A stretch of 64,000 bases of DNA from Trametopsis cervina (GCA_022385755.1 MU278348.1:407035-471034), one strand, 5' to 3'; shown: positions 1-13,298, counted from the first letter of the stretch. Program-made: numbers and translations. Notes: a model not told the origin generated them from the letters alone.

Positions 1-90
1 CGCCCCAGGGACATGCAAACGTGCCGTGCTTACCGAGTATATAAATGGCACATAGGTACGTCTGCACTTCATAGCACTTGCAGCTTCGAC

Positions 91-990
91 ATGGCCTCAT
101 CGACAAAGCCGAAGACAGTCTTCATTACCGGTTGCTCCTCTGGCATCGGTTTAGCCGCCGTCCAACTCTTCCACTCCGAGGGCTGGAACGTTGTTGCTAC
201 CATGCGAAAACCCGCTGAATGTCCGGCCGAACTTTTGAAAATCAACCCCCAAGAGCGGCTGCTCATCACACGACTTGATGTTCAGGACATTCCTTCTATC
301 GAGGGTGCTGTCAAAGAGGCACTCGAGAAGTTCGGGAAGGTGGATGTTCTGGTAAACAATGCCGGGTTTGCGCAGCAAGGCCTCTTTGAAGCCCTGACAC
401 GCGAGCAAATCCAAGCACAATTCGACGTCAATGTATTCGGTGAGCTCTCACTGCCTGACTACAACAGAGGATTACTAACCTTCGTGATACATAGGCGTCA
501 TGGACGTCACTCGTGCGCTCCTCCCACACTTCCGTGCACAGGGTGGTGGCGGCATCATCATGATCTCGTCGGGTGCAGGCTTCTGGTCTTTACCGCTCTC
601 GACGCCTCCAAGTTTGCCTTAGAAGGCTTCACGGAGGCACTCTCGTACGAGTGCGGCTCTCAGAATATCTTCGTCAAGTCCGTCGTCCCACACGGTGGCG
701 TCATGCAAACCGACTTCATGCGGCGTGCTATGACCGGAATCCCTCAGGCCGAACAACTTTCCGACTATGCCCAATTCCAGACAAAGATCTGGGCCAGCTT
801 CAGTAAAATGGGTGCCGCGATGAGCATCACGTCAACGGACGTGGCCAAGACGGTGCTGGAGGCCGCGACGGATGGGACGGACAGATTAAGGTATTGGACT
901 GGGAACGATACTCGAGGCTTTGTGAAAGCTCGGTACGAGTCGAAGGACGACGAGGAATACATGAGGTACATGAGGTCCTTCTTCATTTAG
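91..990 (+). pseudogene. Short-chain dehydrogenase/reductase, frameshifted at the active site
   Basis: Classical SDR fold: TGCSSGIG cofactor motif near residue 14 and NNAG near residue 89. Exon 1 is 91..439, with an intron at 440..494. Exon 2 reads on through the ISSGAG segment that carries the catalytic Ser, then meets an in-frame stop near 620. The rest of the protein (ASKFALEGFTEALSYE, ending at 990) lies in another frame. The switch falls around 590-602, exactly where the catalytic Tyr of YxxxK should be, and the Tyr codon is absent. The Ser-to-Lys spacing also looks about three residues short, which fits a deletion of roughly 10 nt. This is either a recently broken gene or a sequence error. 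Start chosen at the ATG directly before the Rossmann strand. The substrate cannot be inferred. Confidence 0.75.
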
Positions 991-1328
991 CGCAATATAA
1001 CAACGCAACAATGCTGCGTAACAGACATCAACAGACTAGGGATATAAATGACAGATATTGTCTCAGCATGAAGCTTATGTATGTATAGTTAAAGTGGCTA
1101 TGATACTACACAGTCGTACTTTCGGCGCGGTATAGCTTTCGTTCATGCGGGATGGGTGGCGGGAGAGCCGGGCCGGGGTGCCACCGGCCAACAATCATGA
1201 CGATGTCTGACATTTCGGCGCCGCTCTGCCCATATCCTCTCACAAAAGGCAATTGCAATCAAAGCTGAAGAAGTTCCGATAAGTTTGTCGTAGCGCTTTA
1301 CACATGCACTCATTATAAAGGTGCAGAC
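991..1328. other. Intergenic, no gene seen
   Basis: Spacer between the SDR gene and the MFS transporter, presumably holding the SDR 3' UTR and the transporter promoter. No RNA gene or repeat recognised. Confidence 0.5.
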
Positions 1329-3474
1329 ATGAGTTCCTCGCCCGTTAGTATCGCACCTACGCCTTCTCTTCCTATTCACCACCCCTCTATGGCCACAGAT
1401 ACCAAAAGCAACGACCTTCCAGATGTTCCTGAAGAACAGGAGGACAACGAGAAACAGGTTGGTATAAGGATAGACCCTGATAACGATGTGGAGACAGGCG
1501 GTAGCGAGGAAGGTGGAGGTATGGAGTGCTTGTGTGACTGTATACATGGCTGGCCCCTCATGTCATATCCAGAGTCCATGAAAACCGTTCAGGATGCCAC
1601 CGCATCAGAAAAGCCGTATAGTATCTACAATATTAGAGAAAAGTGGGGAATTGTGATTATGGCATCGATCGCAGGATTATTCAGGTGAGGGATAGAGTGG
1701 GCCACATACGAGTATCTGATGGGTACTAACGAGTTCGACTCTCCAGCCCGCTCACCGCCAACATATATTTCCCTGCTATACCGACATTATCAGACGAATT
1801 CCACAAATCAGTCGAGCTGATCAACTTGACGGTGACCATGTATATGGTACTACAAGGCATATGTAAGCGTCCATCGATTGCAGGCACTTGTGGCCCTCAC
1901 TCATGCTCAAATCACCAGCACCGATGTTCTGGGGGACATTAGCTGACCGATGGGGCCGACGGCCGATGTTCCTCGGCTGTCTACTCGTTCTAGCGCTGGC
2001 ATGCGTGGGATTAGCATTGGTGCCTACAAATGCATATTGGCTTCTCATGCTTCTGCGGTGCATTCAGGCGGCGGGATCAGCGAGCACAATCGCCCTTGGA
2101 GCGGGTGTTATTGGTGATATTGCTACGCGCGAAGAGCGAGGGGGCTTCTTTGGGCTGTATGCTTTGGGACCCATGGTACGCACATCATCCTATGCCTGCT
2201 GAACGACCTCACCTTTCGTGTGCATAGGTTGGACCATGTATCGGACCAGTCATCGGTGGAGGACTTGCTGACGGTCTAGGCTGGAGGTAATATCTTTATA
2301 ATAAATGATCGCCTTCCGCCTCGTTACTCACAGGTCTTTACAGATCCATATTTTGGTTTTTGTGTATAGGCTCTGCTGTTTGCTTCGTAGTGATGCTTTT
2401 GTGAGTCATTCCCTGTCAGTCTGATATACTGTAGCACACGTAGGCTTACTCCTAACTGCAGGTTTTTACCGGAAACTCTACGAACACTTGTGGGGGACGG
2501 TAGTATCAAGCCCAAGGCGATATACCGTCCCCTCATCCCCATCATAGGCCGCAAATATACGGAAGACAGCCATGTACAAAAGCTGGCCAAGAAACCATTC
2601 ACAAATCCTCTCTTGATTTTCTTCTATCCCGACGTCAGCCTTTTACTGATATTTAATGCCACACTTTACGCGGTGATGTACGGTGTTACAACCTCGATAT
2701 CTACACTCTTTAGCACCACATATCCGTTTTTGAACGAGACGGATATCGGCCTGTGTTTCCTCAGCCTTGGTGGGGGTATGATGTTCGGCACCGTCATCGG
2801 CGGCAAGTCGCTCGACCGTGACTACCGGTCTATCAAGAGGAGGCTGGAGCAGAAAGCGAGGGACGATCCGGAGAGCAAGATTCGGCCTGAGGACGTCATG
2901 AAGGATGAGAATTTCCCAGTCGAGTACGCTAGGCTGAGGATGACCGTCTTCTATTCTGCTATCTATGTTGCGACTTGCGTCGCATACGGGTGGTGTCTCG
3001 ACCGAAAAGTCAATCTTGCTGGACCACTGGTCCTGCTTGTCGTCAGTAAGTCACCTCTCGCGTGTGAAGCGCTTTCCGGAACTGATATCCTACCCCCGTC
3101 TAGTCGGCTATACAATCGTTATCATCATGAACTCAGTACAGACACTACTGGTGGATTTGCTTCCGAGCCAAAGCTCGTCGGTGACTGCATGCGTAAGTCT
3201 TGCCTATCTCTTGGGAGCTATTTACGTCGCCCCGCTAACATGTCGCTTCGTTCATTCACAGAATAACATCGTCCGTTGCTCTTTTGGTGCTGCATGCGTC
3301 TCCGTCATCGATCTTATGATCAAGGCATTGGGCGTTGGATGGACGTACGTTCTGCTTGCCGGTCTCTGCGTCCTCGTCGGACCACTGCTGTATGTAATCA
3401 TGCGTATGGGCCCCAAATGGCGAGGAGACCGTAGAATGCGAGCCGCGGCTGCAGCCGCAGCCGCAAAGGCATGA
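1329..3474 (+). CDS. MFS transporter, DHA1 (drug:H+ antiporter-1) type
   Basis: Predicted plasma-membrane multidrug or polyamine-type exporter. Eight exons: 1329..1684, 1747..1862, 1919..2175, 2228..2286, 2344..2400, 2462..3045, 3104..3192, 3262..3474, giving 576 aa. An acidic cytosolic N-terminus of about 110 residues precedes the first membrane segment (TANIYFPAIPTLSDEF). MFS motif A (GTLADRWGRRP) follows, then the LPETLR motif after TM6, a basic central loop (about residues 290-385) and the second six-helix half. The tail ends in an Ala-rich run. The order and motifs fit fungal DHA1 transporters of the Qdr/Flu1 kind. The last intron is a multiple of three with no stop, so retention would add 23 residues. 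The substrate is not predictable from sequence. Confidence 0.85.
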
Positions 3475-5111
3475 TTCGGAGGGACAAATTCATTCACTCA
3501 TGTAGAACATTGCTAGAATCTCAAATAGCCCGTCGTACACCGGATATATCAGCTTATGTGTAGGTAATTAGTAATTGGAAATCAATCGGACGCGTACGTC
3601 ACATCTGTGACTGCTCGCGTTTTTGCCGCAAATTGGCCCGATTCGCACGCCGCTAGGAACACATACGAGTTGCACATCGCGCTGAAGTCGGAAATACTTG
3701 CTCGTGGTTTACAGCTGCACCCAGTATCGCATATGCAAGCTCAATATAGTGTCGTATGTCTCCAAAAGTAAACAAAGCTCTCACGTTCAGTCCGTCACGG
3801 CGAACACCACATGGCTGGTCCGTTTGAACTTCTGGTTCATCCCGTGCAGAAGCGGTACATGTGCTTACTTACCGTGACACGATGCATTGAATTCCTAGCT
3901 GTGCCTGATCAACACACGGGACTTGTCTAGCCTTCAAGTGATTGCAAATTCTAGTCCTGCGCCACATGAAGGTTACTTCTCGGGATGTGGGAGGTGAGGG
4001 TCACCGTACGCTAGCGTCTCCTCAAGAATCACGAGATTAACTAGTGCTGTTCACTTGCATCTTCCGCTGCTTGGCCACAGGGTAGATATTTCCCGTTGGA
4101 CCCTGTTGGGCCCAATATGTCGACCTGGCACAGGAATTCCGTATCTCTCCCTGAAGGCCCGTAATTCGTGATTAGAAACCTTCGGGTGCTCCCGGTACCT
4201 GTATTTGTGGTGGAACTGGAATTGTGGATACGGTGTGTCGTTGATATCGAAGACCTACAATCTACATATGCAACGCACATACTATGCCAGATGAATTCAC
4301 GGTATCGCGATCGGAGTGCGTAGGACAAGAGAGGGGTGTGATCGCACGATAAAGCTAAAACGGTCGTGGCTCTTCTCCTTTGTGGCGTCGAGGTCAACCC
4401 AAGCATCGGCTAGGTACGCGCTTCGATAACCGAGTGAGCCCAATCACCGTGCCCCAATCACGGCTTGTTGCGACGCATAAAAATATCACTCCCCAGTTGT
4501 GATGCATAGTTTATCAAGGACCCTGTGTAAGACTGGACTGGGGTTTGACCACCACAGTCAACTTTTTGTAAGTCGTTGAGAAGCCCGACATATCCTTGCC
4601 AGCTGATCAAGATAAAGATAACAGAGAAAGCCGTGACAAGAGACTCACATAACTAAGGTTTTATAGAAATGTGACCCGCCTCGGTGAAGGCTAGCGACCC
4701 GAGGCCCTTTGTTCTCAAGTAAAGAATCAGCATCAGTACGGTATTTACAGGACGATACGTAAGGGTTTCACACGGTGTACTTCGGAATGTCGTGGAGAGC
4801 AAGTGCGCCAGGTCTCATCTCGGCGCATGTGGCGGCCCTAGCTAAGCCATGTAGGGACAGTTGATGCGTAACTACGCATGGGTCACCGGGGTATCTCTGC
4901 CGAGGAGCGACAGATTACGCAGCGTAGTGACAGCGACAGCCACTGGTAGCCTGCGGTAAAACATCAGTGGTGTTTGTTGAAAGGAGTCTAGATGTGGAAG
5001 AGGGGTGCGGCCATATTGTAAGATACGCTTTACACTGGGGTGACGAGTGATAGTGAACTGGAGGTCCTCATTGCAGAGGCCCAATACAGTAAGGCTTGGG
5101 AACTGATGTTA
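3475..5111. other. Gene-poor intergenic region
   Basis: About 1.6 kb without convincing coding sequence. The few reading frames, such as one of 121 codons at 4041-4406 on the minus strand, show no domain, repeat or spliceable continuation that I recognise. No RNA gene seen. Confidence 0.5.
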
Positions 5112-5355
5112 CAGTAACGCCAGAAAGTGATGCACCCCCCCAAATCGGGAAGTCATCCTGGGCTCGTTTTGTCGTCTCGTTCTTTTTCACAAAATAATGT
5201 CTACCTCAACCCTTGTCATCCCGAGCAGAGATTTCACTCACAAAAACAGTTCACTGTTTCACTGTAGCTCGAACATTGTGAACATGGACGGGCAAGCGCG
5301 CAGTTTTGGCCCGCCTTCCCAATTTGGGGGGGTGCATCACTTTCTGGCGTTACTG
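5112..5355. mobile_element. MITE with about 40-bp terminal inverted repeats and TA target duplication
   Basis: The left end (5112-5151) and right end (5316-5355) are inverted copies of each other, beginning CAGTAACGCCAGAAAGTGAT and continuing through a run of seven C. They show one mismatch in about 40 bp. TA dinucleotides flank both sides (5110-5111 and 5356-5357). The 244-bp body has no coding capacity. A CAGT terminus with TA duplication is the signature of Tc1/mariner-superfamily non-autonomous elements. No transposase is present in the window. Confidence 0.85.
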
Positions 5356-6051
5356 TACCCTGTGTGAGATCCTGGATAGATCTCAAGCTTTGCCGTATGA
5401 TCTTGCATTGCACTGCACGGGCGTCGCTTACTGTATGTATGTTGATAGCGGGGGCAGCCAGTAACGGTAGGCGAGTCTGTCGGTTCGCGGTTAAAAAATT
5501 CTGATGCAGTGCTGCTATTATGACGGAAAGACGGTGCAGGAGATGGAAATGGTGGGAGGAGAAAGACAATATCAGAACACATCCGAACCAACACAGGTGT
5601 GAACCAAATCTTATCAGACCACAACTGTTTCCATAACGAGATGAAAGTGCCGCACATTTGCCCGAAACTTGCCAAATAGGGCCGAGATCTAGGCCCTATC
5701 ACTCGGATTGGTCCGATCTCGCAGGAAACTGGCGTTGTCACGGCGTCTTGAGTAGGCGCTGGGGTCGCGGACTTGTTTGCAGCAAATCCGTCCGCTAGCT
5801 CATTTGCCCGCTCTCTTCCACAACGTCCAGCACGTCGGTCACGCATGCTCCAGTGCGCCCCGGCGTCGCCTCCATCTTCCAGGACGGTATAGAGACGTGC
5901 TGGCCGGTCACCGAGCTGCTCTCACCTGTACTACTACCATCGCCCCTGCTGGATCCCACATCAATTGATACACCTACAAATCACGGCCTTACACCCTCAC
6001 TCTCCTTCAGACAGCCGTCAAGACGCTCCTTCCTCTCCCTTCATTACCATC
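5356..6051. other. Intergenic, promoter of the Ser-rich gene
   Basis: About 700 bp between the MITE and the next start codon. It contains pyrimidine-rich stretches close to the ATG (5990-6050), typical of fungal 5' leaders. No gene recognised. Confidence 0.4.
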
Positions 6052-9000
6052 ATGTCTTCTGCCTCATCCTCCCAGAACAAGTCGTGGTGGAGGTCCAAGC
6101 CGTTCAAGGATGTCCCGACGTTGCGCACAAATCCTTCGCATTCCAGCCTTGCGTCGGAAGCAAGGATGCACGCACAGAGTGGACCACCCAAACAGAAGGA
6201 GTCCAAATTCAACACATTCGTCTCGACCGCCATTGGCAAGAAAACGAAAAAGCCGACTCTGACTATACAAGACCCTCCTACGACCTATGTCCCCCCTTCG
6301 CCCTCAAGCATAGACTCTTTCTCTTCACCGGGCCCGATACTCTCGCCTGCGCAGTCGCCTTATTACACCAACCGACCACCCGCAAAATCTGTCTCCACGG
6401 AACGTTCTTATGAATTTGACCGAAGTTCGGACCTGTATACTACATCGGAGCCTCGAACGCCTTCGGACCACGTCAGGGATAGAACATCTTACCAGAACTC
6501 CCTCATGGCGTTCCATGACCCCGACCCGTTCGCTGCAGGCGCTATCTCTGTGAGTGGATTCAGTCCCGACATGAATCGCTTGTCAGTGTGGTCGGACAAT
6601 TCCCTCCTTGATCCGCATTCAAAACGAGGAGACCTATCTATTGCCAACCGGACGTCTTACGCGTCATCGTCATCAAACTCGCATGGGCACTCGGCAGATA
6701 TTCCGACAGCCCTTCCCCAGCCACGGCTCATGAGGTAGGTGTCCATGACTGTCGCTTAAGCTTAGACCTCACCGTGGGGTTTTCTTCTAGGCAAAACTCT
6801 AATGGTGGCACCACGTCCAAACGCCGAAAACGAGAGGCTTCGTTGGTCATAGATGGTGGATATCCAATGGATCTCTTTGCAGCTGCCGCTGTTACCGTTG
6901 AAGAGGATGATCAGCTGCCTGTTGCATCGAAGTCGAGTCCAGCGTCACCGTTAGTACCCCCGCGCGACGTTGGAACTTTTGGGCGTCCGGCGATCCCTCC
7001 ACCTCGACCGATGATGCCACCATCGCGTTCTAGAGGGCAAACCATTGGCGGTGAACGTCCCGGCACCGCAAACGTTATTAGCAGTCAGCCAAGACTGCCT
7101 AGTCTGCATCGACAAGCATCCGAATCACACATTCGCACTCGGTCCAAGTCTACAGTATCGACTGCCTCACCTATCATGTTCAGCAGTGCTCGTTCCTCAA
7201 TTTCAACAGGCAGTAGCGGAACCCAAGTTCCTGGAAACGGAATGCGACCACTGGTGCTTGTGCGGAAAGCTTCTCAGCCGAGAGTCAATCTGCCCCCTCT
7301 TCACTCTGCACCACCGTCTTCTCGGCTACCTCCGCCGCCACTATCGCCGTTCACGCTGTCCGACGAAGCGGGAGATGGTGAGGATGCAGAATCACTGTCT
7401 TTCTCGGATTCGCGAGAACCGCGCTCCTCCACTTCGTCCGGTATCACTTTCGCGTCGATAGAGTTGGACATTGCGGACTACGACGACATCTCCGTTCTTG
7501 CCCGTGAGATGATAATTGATGACGATCTTGCCATTACGCCTCCGGCTACGGCGCGAAACATGAGTGTCGAGCCGCCACCGCGACGTCCCCCGTTCCCCAA
7601 GCAAAACTCGTCTGCCAGCGGCAGCAGCTATCACCTCGCCTCTCCCCCTTCGACCGTCCTTCGGAAGGCTGCTTCGCAGTCGAGCATGCACAAGCGTATA
7701 TCGCAAATGAGCGTCGCGTCAGCGTCCTCGTTGCTGTCTGATGAGCCCGTGTCTCCCACCTCTTCGAACGCATCGTCTGTCACCAAGGCTCCTCGAAAAC
7801 AGCGTTCTTTTCATCATCCCCGCATACCGCTACCACCCTTACCTGCATTGCGCCACGGGAACCATTCTTCTCAGAACCCGCCTGCCGATTCCTCGTCATC
7901 CAAGCTCCCCTTCAATCCAAATAATAACTCACCCTCATACGGTCGGCGAAGACTTTTCTCTGGCTCAAGCACCCGGCGCACAAGCTTGTCGAAATCATCA
8001 TCGAGTCCTCCCGCAACTGCCGATGACGACTTGCGTTCGCTATCCAGCTTAAGCATTGATGGTGGCGACTCAATTTCCCGAGACAATAGCACGACCGCTG
8101 CTCGAAACAAACCGATGATGCTCTCATTCGCGAACATGGGCAACCAAATATCGCTTGTCACCGACAACGCATGCATCGCCCCCGCGTGGGAGGAAATGGG
8201 GATGGGGAAGTCGGCCAAGCGACTGTCGCAATACGACTATGTGCCGCAACGAATCATGGCACCTGCGGACATGTTAAGGTTGGAGGAGCAGTTTACGGGG
8301 GACAGCGTTGTCTCGAACCGGGAGCATGGTGTGCGCCCCGAGCGTGAAGAGGTGCAGGGACAGGCAGAAAGGACACCGAAGCTGGACATTGATCCTGGCG
8401 ACTTTGGGATGTCTTTTATAGGTGGAGGCCGGTCAAAGTCTTTGCGGTCCCGGACAGATTCCCTGCTTTCCAACATGTCAGCGTTCGGGCCCGGGGATAA
8501 CGGAGGCGGAGATGAGGTTGGGCTGCGTGGACTGGTAGGTGTCGCGCAGACGTTCGGTACCCCTGTGAAACGGCCATCAACTGCCAACGATGCCAGCAGG
8601 GGTGGAGGATGGAGCTCGTCGACACCGAGGAGTAATTACAACAGTCCTGTAGCGACCAGGCCATCGACTGCCCAGCCGAGTCTGGCCTCGCCACCCATTT
8701 CTCCCGTCTCGGCCACTTCTATATCCTCAGAGCCTCCATCGTCGGGACTACCACCCCCTCCGCGACCGCGCGCGTCCCGGGAGAAGCAACGGGAACCGAC
8801 AAACCGACGTACGAGCATGGCACCGCTGACACCTCTCTCCCCGCCACCCCGTGTTCGAGCAGCTGTCAAACCTGTCACCGTTCATGAGGATGAAGAGGCG
8901 TGCACTCCCACGTCCCAGACCTCGCGGCCTCCCAGTGCCTTTGGACAGAAAGCTTTCAACAGGAGATCTCTTGCCAAGAAGCCCTCGTTCTTGGATATTG

Positions 9001-9173
9001 AAGACGAGTACGATAATGTCAATGACACCGTCAGTCTCGCGGATATGTCTGTGAACTCCTATGCGATATCTGGCTACTCCATAGACGAACGCGAGAGCAG
9101 CTTCCTTGACCTTGATAGAGGCACTTCCTTCGACACGGTCCGGAGCTATGATGATGACATTCGCCCCTTTTAA
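6052..9173 (+). CDS. Large Ser/Pro-rich, probably disordered protein, function unknown
   Basis: Two exons, 6052..6734 and 6791..9173, separated by a 56-nt intron; 1021 aa. I do not recognise a catalytic domain. The chain is dominated by Ser, Pro, Thr and Arg, with many SP/TP sites suggesting heavy phosphorylation. A short basic N-terminal block (SKFNTFVSTAIGKKTKKP, about residues 52-69) and an acidic, aromatic C-terminus (SSFLDLDRGTSFDTVRSYDD) look more ordered and may be the conserved parts. A basic KRRKREAS stretch follows the intron and could be a nuclear signal. The start is the first ATG with a strong A/C-rich context after a pyrimidine tract. It is convergent with the Sla2 gene. Confidence 0.8.
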
Positions 9174-9538
9174 GTTTTTCTTTGACCATTGTTTTCGTTA
9201 CTGTTCTTCTGTTCATATTTAGCTTCGCCGTTTCTGTCGGATAGACTCATCGCCTTCATAATTTTGTAGTTACTCTCCTGGCTTCTCGTGCCATATTGTT
9301 TTCGGAAGTACTCAGCTACTAATCCCCCACTTCACCTTACCGTTTATTACTTTGGTTTGCAGTTGACACATTCATACTATATACCTCCCATGTACCACCC
9401 TCATTCACGGTTTGCTACAGCTTGGACTGTCTGTGATCAAAAGTGCAATGTTTTCATATATTCCGGAGCTAATATGATGATACAGGTACTATTGTCTGTC
9501 GACGCGCGTAAATCGTATAGAAATATTGGTGGATATTC
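9174..9538. other. Convergent intergenic region
   Basis: 3' ends of the Ser-rich gene (plus) and the Sla2 gene (minus) face each other here. T-rich, presumably UTRs. No gene seen. Confidence 0.5.
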
Positions 9539-12500
9539 TCAGTCCGTCTCCTCCGTGTGATAACCAGCGCGACGCATCGCACCAAGACGGTGACGGGCGG
9601 CACCCAAGTCCTTCTCCAACCGCAAAATCTCAACTTGCTGCTCCATCTCTTTCCTCTTGAACTCTATGACGGGTATATTCTTGTAGTCAACGTCCTCGTC
9701 TTGGATCTCGCGAGCAGAGATGGCCTTGACCTGCTTGACGAGAGCCTTGCAGGCCTCTGTCACAGCCTTGGCGGCAAGCTCCAGGCGTTCTTGAGTCTTC
9801 GACATAAGGTTGGCCTTGACACGAGATGCGGCAACAAGCTGCGCAGTGGCAGCAGCAACCTCATTCGACGCGACGATGAGCTGCTCAAGTGAATGCGTTC
9901 CCGACAACACACCATCGGCCGACTCGATGAGCAGGTTGGTGGCGAATGCCACAGCGCGTGCAGCGGAGATAAGCCCTTCCGTCCAACGGTTGTTCTTCTT
10001 GTAGAACTGCTGCATCGTGCTTGAGCCCTTGCCTTGGGAGACAATATCTTGCTGCGACTCCGTTGCGGCCTTCATGAGACGGGCAATGGCATTTGTGATG
10101 GCGAGAGCGGCGGCAAGAATGGCATCGTGGACCTGCAAGTCCACAGCACTGTAACGACCGGAGTCGCGTGGGCGGGACATGAGCTGTTGGAGCCGTTCCG
10201 TCGCCTGTTCGATGGCCTTCGCAGCACCCATCATCTCTTGCTCAACGAGGTCACCAATGTCGCCGTTGGTCTTCGCTATTGCGCCAGCCTTTCCTCCCTT
10301 CGGTACCAGCTTGTCCACCGTCTCCGAGAGCTTAGAGAGAGCGGATCGGACCTCGCCGTTATTGCGCATCGCGACCTCCTTGCGCTGCGTAGACTGGGGC
10401 AGAAGATCGAGCTTGTATGACTGGAGATTCAGGAAGACACGCAGGCCAACGTCTCCAGTGCTTCGCGCAACGTTGATAAGCTTCTCAGCGTTTTCGTCAC
10501 TCATGAGACGAGTGATGCCCTTGGTGTTAACCAGGACGTCGGCGAGCGACTGAGCGAGCTCGTTAGCACCTTTGATAACATCCACGTGGTCACCGCCCTC
10601 TTCGCCACCTAAGTACAGGTTAAAGGTGGTGGCAAAGTCGGTGGCGTCGCTGATGGCCTTCTCAATCATGGATAACGTATATTCGGGTGTGGAGTTGAGG
10701 TTGCCCGTCTGCGCTGGTGATTCCAATTCGTAGATAGCCTCATCGACCTTTTGTACACAGGCTTGAAGGATCGAGTCTACAGCACCTAAATGTTAGCGTA
10801 TGTGCCGTATCGATTCACCCAAACTGACCGATGATGTTGTTCAGCTTCTTGCGGTTGTCCAAGATGATGGTGTCAATTTGAGCGTTGACAGTATCTTCAA
10901 CCAGGCCTTGATTCTAGAGACGCAAAGAACGGTAAGACCATTATTGGTAACAGAGGGGAGATTCCACGGACCTGCTGTGCCTCCGCAAGCTTCTCGATCG
11001 TGGTATCCACGCTCTCTTGCAAGATGGCAATCTCATCGTCCTTTTCCTCGCGAATTCGCTCGATTTCAGACTCTGTATTGTGCAACTTGACCAGAAGATC
11101 GTCAATCTGTATTTGCTTGGCCTGTAACAAAGCATAAGCTTCCTTTATACAACGATATAAAAGAATCATACCCTCAAAGAGTCTTCGAGTTCGCTTAGCT
11201 GGCGATTGTATTTGGACAGTACGCCCGAAACCTCTGAGCTCTTGGACCGTGATGCATCTTCAGCTCGCTCGTTAGCAAAATTGAGCTCCCGCCTGAGACG
11301 ATCAAGTTCTTCCTTGTGGCTGGACTTTTGCCGGTCGACGTCGAAACGCGCACGATCGCGCTCACGAATCATGTCAGCAAGCTCCAAGTTCTTGTTCTTC
11401 ATGTCTCGCTCCATGCTCTCCATCCTGTTGATAGCCTCTTCTGCAGATTTCGCCTTCGCCTGGAACTGCTTGAACTTGGCAAGCGTATCGAAATGCACCG
11501 TACGAAGGTCGCTGTATAGCTTTGCAAGAGTCTCGTACTTTTTCCGCCAGGAAGCTACTTGTTCCTGAAGCTGTTGTATGAGCTGATCCTTCGACATCAG
11601 CTGGGAATTGATGTTGTCGGTCACGCTATTCAGCTCGCCTTCGAGCGCTTTGACCCTCTACGGAAAGCCGGTGAGTTACATGTAATTGTAAAGTGGTATT
11701 ACGCTCACTCGATCATATTGCTCAAGCATAAGCTGGTCGCGCTCATACTGTCCCCGCATAGCCAGAAGCTCACGCTCGAGGTCCATAGTTTGCTGAGCAA
11801 CTGCTTGTGCTTGCTGGTTGTTATACTGCATCAGTTGTTGTTGATATAGCTGCTCCTGAGCGAGTCTCTGTTGCTCGGCCTGTTCTGCTTGCCTTCGCTC
11901 GAATTCGCGTTGTTGCGCTTCTTCTTGTTCTTTACGTGCCCGTTCTTCAGCCTCCCGATTAGCAAGTAGCGCTCTCTGTTGGTCTTCGTACTGCTTCAGC
12001 ATTCGAGCTTGTTCGGCGATATCTTCAACAGGCGTCGCTGCAGGAGGTGGCGCGGATTCAGGAGGTGCAGCAGTAGTCGGTCTTGCGGGAAGATCAGGGG
12101 CGGGGCCGTTGTCTTGTAAGTTGGGAGGGTCCTGGCAAAGGGCATATCAATACCATTCGTTGTTTGCCACCTTACAAACATACTTGTCCAAGTTTAGGCA
12201 CGTTGATGAGACTTGTCAGATACTTCAGGTTCGAGCATTCGTAGTAGAATTTCCGCAGCGCATAATGTTGAGAGCTATAACGCTGGCGCAAAGGCTCCAA
12301 TGCCTCAGGGTCATTCGTTCCTGTGGATTTCTTATTAACACGAAAAAGAAGGGAATTAGCTGTTTCTGGCTTACTTCGGTGCATCGCGCGCAGCATACTA
12401 GTGATGAAACGGTATATACCCCAGCTCTCCTTCACAAGGGGCACGAGTGCAGATATACGGCATTCATTATTCGCCGAATGACGGAAATGTGCAAAGATCA

Positions 12501-13298
12501 TCTTCTGGAAGGAGTCTATCTGGTCCTGTAGAGCCATAAGGTCCGAGATGGTTTCGTAACTAATTCGGATGGTGAGCTGCGGAAAATATGGGGCTGGTCC
12601 GGAGCACTCACCCCTCGTTCGGATCGTCAATACCCTTCAGAGTGACATACTCCTCATATTCGAACAGACCGTTGAATTCGGGGCGCAGGCGATGAAATCG
12701 TAGCTTCGCCAAGATGAACTGAACGTACGTCCTGATTAAAGGACCATAACCTTACGGAGACGAGTCAGTACAGATCAGTTGACCGCTCTGAAGACGCACC
12801 TCGTGCACTATCATGACCAACAGTGCGAGCACATGTCTCCAGCCATCCGGTTTGTCCATGAGCCTCCTTGATTGACTGCGGTCCATGGTTAGATGAGACA
12901 AAATCGTGCAATGCGCTACGCAGTCACGTACTATGGGATGGCCCTCTTGTATAACCTTGTGTACTGTGATCAGGGCCTTGAAGGTTTGCACTTCGTCTGC
13001 AAGAATAGGCTGCACTCGCAACCCAGTCCAGAAGGAGATAGATGAGTGGTAGTCCCATGTATACACGATGCATTCTGTAAGACACACTTCGTGTGAGCGC
13101 AATGTAACGATGAGAATGGCAGCACATCATACTCCGGACATGTTTCTGCTTAGGAGCAGTTTCCTCAGGGTTCGTTGCTTTCTTGATGTTAACTACTAGC
13201 TCCGCCTCCGCCTTGTCCTTGTCGACCGGGCGCGTTGGGTAGTGTAATTCATCACCGTCGATGTCGAACCCGGTCTGCCGTGTCCGCGAGCCGTGCAT
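9539..13298 (-). CDS. SLA2: Sla2/End4/Hip1R-type endocytic adaptor
   Basis: Links clathrin-coated pits to actin at the plasma membrane. Eleven exons (5' to 3'): 13298..13133, 13074..12932, 12875..12800, 12750..12612, 12559..12375, 12320..12184, 12131..11709, 11657..11172, 11121..10972, 10913..10829, 10785..9539; 1078 aa, the usual length for the family. An ANTH domain spans about 25-300 (KATNPEETAPKQKHVR, then YTWDYHSSISFW), then a Pro-rich link, a Gln/Glu-rich coiled coil (about 335-640), and a C-terminal I/LWEQ (THATCH) actin-binding domain (about 830-1065). Frames join without conflict across all ten introns. The first 20 residues are the least certain part. Head to head with SURF1, 228 bp apart. 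Confidence 0.95.

Noticed and set aside
440..625. Repair of the SDR frame by an alternative intron
   Set aside because: No GT-AG pair around 585-610 restores both ISSGAG and YxxxK; the Tyr codon is simply missing.
4041..4406. 121-codon minus-strand frame in the gene-poor region
   Set aside because: No recognisable motif, composition like random sequence, and no neighbouring exon to join.
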